A DNA stretch of 5,446 bases from Chloroflexota bacterium (lineage in GTDB: Bacteria > Chloroflexota > Dehalococcoidia > GIF9 > AB-539-J10), in assembly GCA_020346965.1 (NCBI GenBank), contig CP070793.1, positions 740,783 through 746,228 of the forward strand. The letters are read 5' to 3'. The position numbers and the translations under genes are program-made. Shown piece by piece: positions 4,643 through 5,446 of the stretch. Position 1 is the stretch's first letter. Each line of letters begins with the position of its first letter. Under the pieces are notes generated by a model that worked only from the letters and a program-made list of their open reading frames with translations, ran no database searches and had not been told where the DNA came from.

Positions 4643-5446
4643 TTGAAAAAGATACTTTTTATCGCATTGGCGGTGGTACTGGCTCTTAGCTTTGGCCTCA
4701 TAGGTTGTGAGGGTGAAGGGCCGACGGCCCCGACATCAGTTAAGTTGGGAGCCACTCTTCCCGAAACCGGTATCTTTGCTGGTTTTGGTGAGCAGGGATA
4801 TGGCATGCAAAAGGCTGTCGACGATTGGAATGATACCTACGGTGGCATGTATCTGTCGGAGTGGGACGTAACGGTGCCCGTCACGTTGACAATCAAAGAC
4901 AACCAGAGCGATCCCAATCAGGTAGGACCTCAGAGTATAGACCTGGTTGTAACGGATGGGGTACACGCCCTGCTATCACCTAATGCACCCGCCGACCTGC
5001 ACGACCCTACGACTGTGGTAGCTAGTGACTATGAAGTACCATCTATCATCGGTGGCGGTCCCTTTGAGCCCTGGTTTTTCGGTACGCAGGGGGGGGTAGC
5101 TCCGGATTACACCTGGTTCACAGGCTTTGCCATAGGTGAGCCGCAACCGGCTCCGCGCAATGTTCCCGGATATACTATGGTCGACACATGGTTTATGTTC
5201 ATGGATGAGGTCGAGGCCAAGACCGAGACTAATAAGATAGTGGGCGTTTTCGCCTCATCTGACTCAGATGGTACAGGCTGGTATAACGAATTCCCGGGGC
5301 TCATGGAGAGTTACGGCCTGACTGTTGTAGGTACCAATGAGACTCCTACTCCCATAGGGTTCTTTCCCATTGCAACTACGGACTATAGCGGTATGGTAAC
5401 CTATTGGAAGGATGCTAACGTGGAAGTACTCTGGGGCAATTGTCCC
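4643..5446 (+). CDS. ABC transporter substrate-binding lipoprotein, branched-chain amino acid/amide type, 3'-truncated
   Basis: 268 codons are visible and the frame stays open to the window end; family members are usually about 400 aa, so roughly a third is missing. It would bind a small solute outside the cytoplasmic membrane and pass it to an ABC permease, probably encoded downstream. The N-terminus has KK, a hydrophobic core (about residues 4-20) and a lipobox L19-I-G-C22, indicating signal peptidase II cleavage and lipid anchoring at C22. A short Gly/Pro/Thr linker follows. Then comes the type 1 periplasmic-binding fold (Peripla_BP_6, LivJ-like): VKLGATLPETG near residue 33, GEQGYGMQKAVDDWN, IKDNQSDPNQ, and later NKIVGVFASSDSDGTGWYNEF at the start of the second lobe. 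Translation starts at TTG, supported by AAAGGAG 9 nt upstream. It is divergent from the transhydroxylase-like operon and may share its control element. The ligand is unknown; this family also carries aromatic acids and other organic solutes, so an aromatic substrate is plausible but only inferred. Confidence 0.88.
   Translation, partial: MKKILFIALAVVLALSFGLIGCEGEGPTAPTSVKLGATLPETGIFAGFGEQGYGMQKAVDDWNDTYGGMYLSEWDVTVPVTLTIKDNQSDPNQVGPQSIDLVVTDGVHALLSPNAPADLHDPTTVVASDYEVPSIIGGGPFEPWFFGTQGGVAPDYTWFTGFAIGEPQPAPRNVPGYTMVDTWFMFMDEVEAKTETNKIVGVFASSDSDGTGWYNEFPGLMESYGLTVVGTNETPTPIGFFPIATTDYSGMVTYWKDANVEVLWGNCP

Noticed and set aside
4736..4966. Minus-strand open frames under the binding-protein gene
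   Set aside because: They are antisense to a well-supported lipoprotein frame and have no family resemblance.
1..5446. CRISPR arrays, insertion sequences, tRNA or rRNA genes
   Set aside because: No regularly spaced repeats, transposase-like frame with terminal repeats, or RNA-gene signatures were seen.

Overview
The window looks like part of the chromosome of an anaerobic bacterium, probably uncultivated, with roughly balanced GC. It carries genes of the molybdenum enzyme family best known from pyrogallol-phloroglucinol transhydroxylase of Pelobacter acidigallici. No marker gene fixes the taxon. Anaerobic Chloroflexota (Dehalococcoidia-like) or Desulfobacterota are guesses from gene content only.

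Layout. (1) Positions 2-556, plus strand: the 3' part of an iron-sulfur small subunit with a C-terminal transthyretin-like beta domain; its start lies before the window. (2) Positions 602-627: a terminator hairpin for that gene, which overlaps the last codons of the convergent gene. (3) Positions 603-4067, minus strand: a two-gene operon, transcribed large subunit first. The large subunit is an 874-aa molybdopterin catalytic protein. It is followed, with stop and start codons touching, by a 279-aa iron-sulfur small subunit that is a diverged paralogue of gene 1. (4) Positions 4068-4642: a 575-bp divergent intergenic region. It holds an 11-bp-arm inverted repeat carrying a TTGACA -35 box in each arm, one facing each way, plus a foldable leader, an AT-rich direct repeat and an orphan Shine-Dalgarno sequence. 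(5) Positions 4643-5446, plus strand: the N-terminal two-thirds or so of a lipoprotein solute-binding protein of the branched-chain amino acid/amide ABC transporter type, read from a TTG start and running off the window.

How they may work together (inference): a soluble cytoplasmic Mo/Fe-S enzyme acts on a phenolic or similar ring compound. A second related enzyme is implied by the first gene, whose large subunit would lie upstream of the window. The divergently transcribed ABC binding protein may capture the substrate or a related compound, and the shared inverted repeat could allow co-regulation. Substrates cannot be read from sequence.

The most interesting points are the different state of the third Fe-S cluster motif in the two small subunits (Cys-x2-His-x2-Cys-x3-Cys in one, three of four cysteines lost in the other) and the symmetric back-to-back promoter element.
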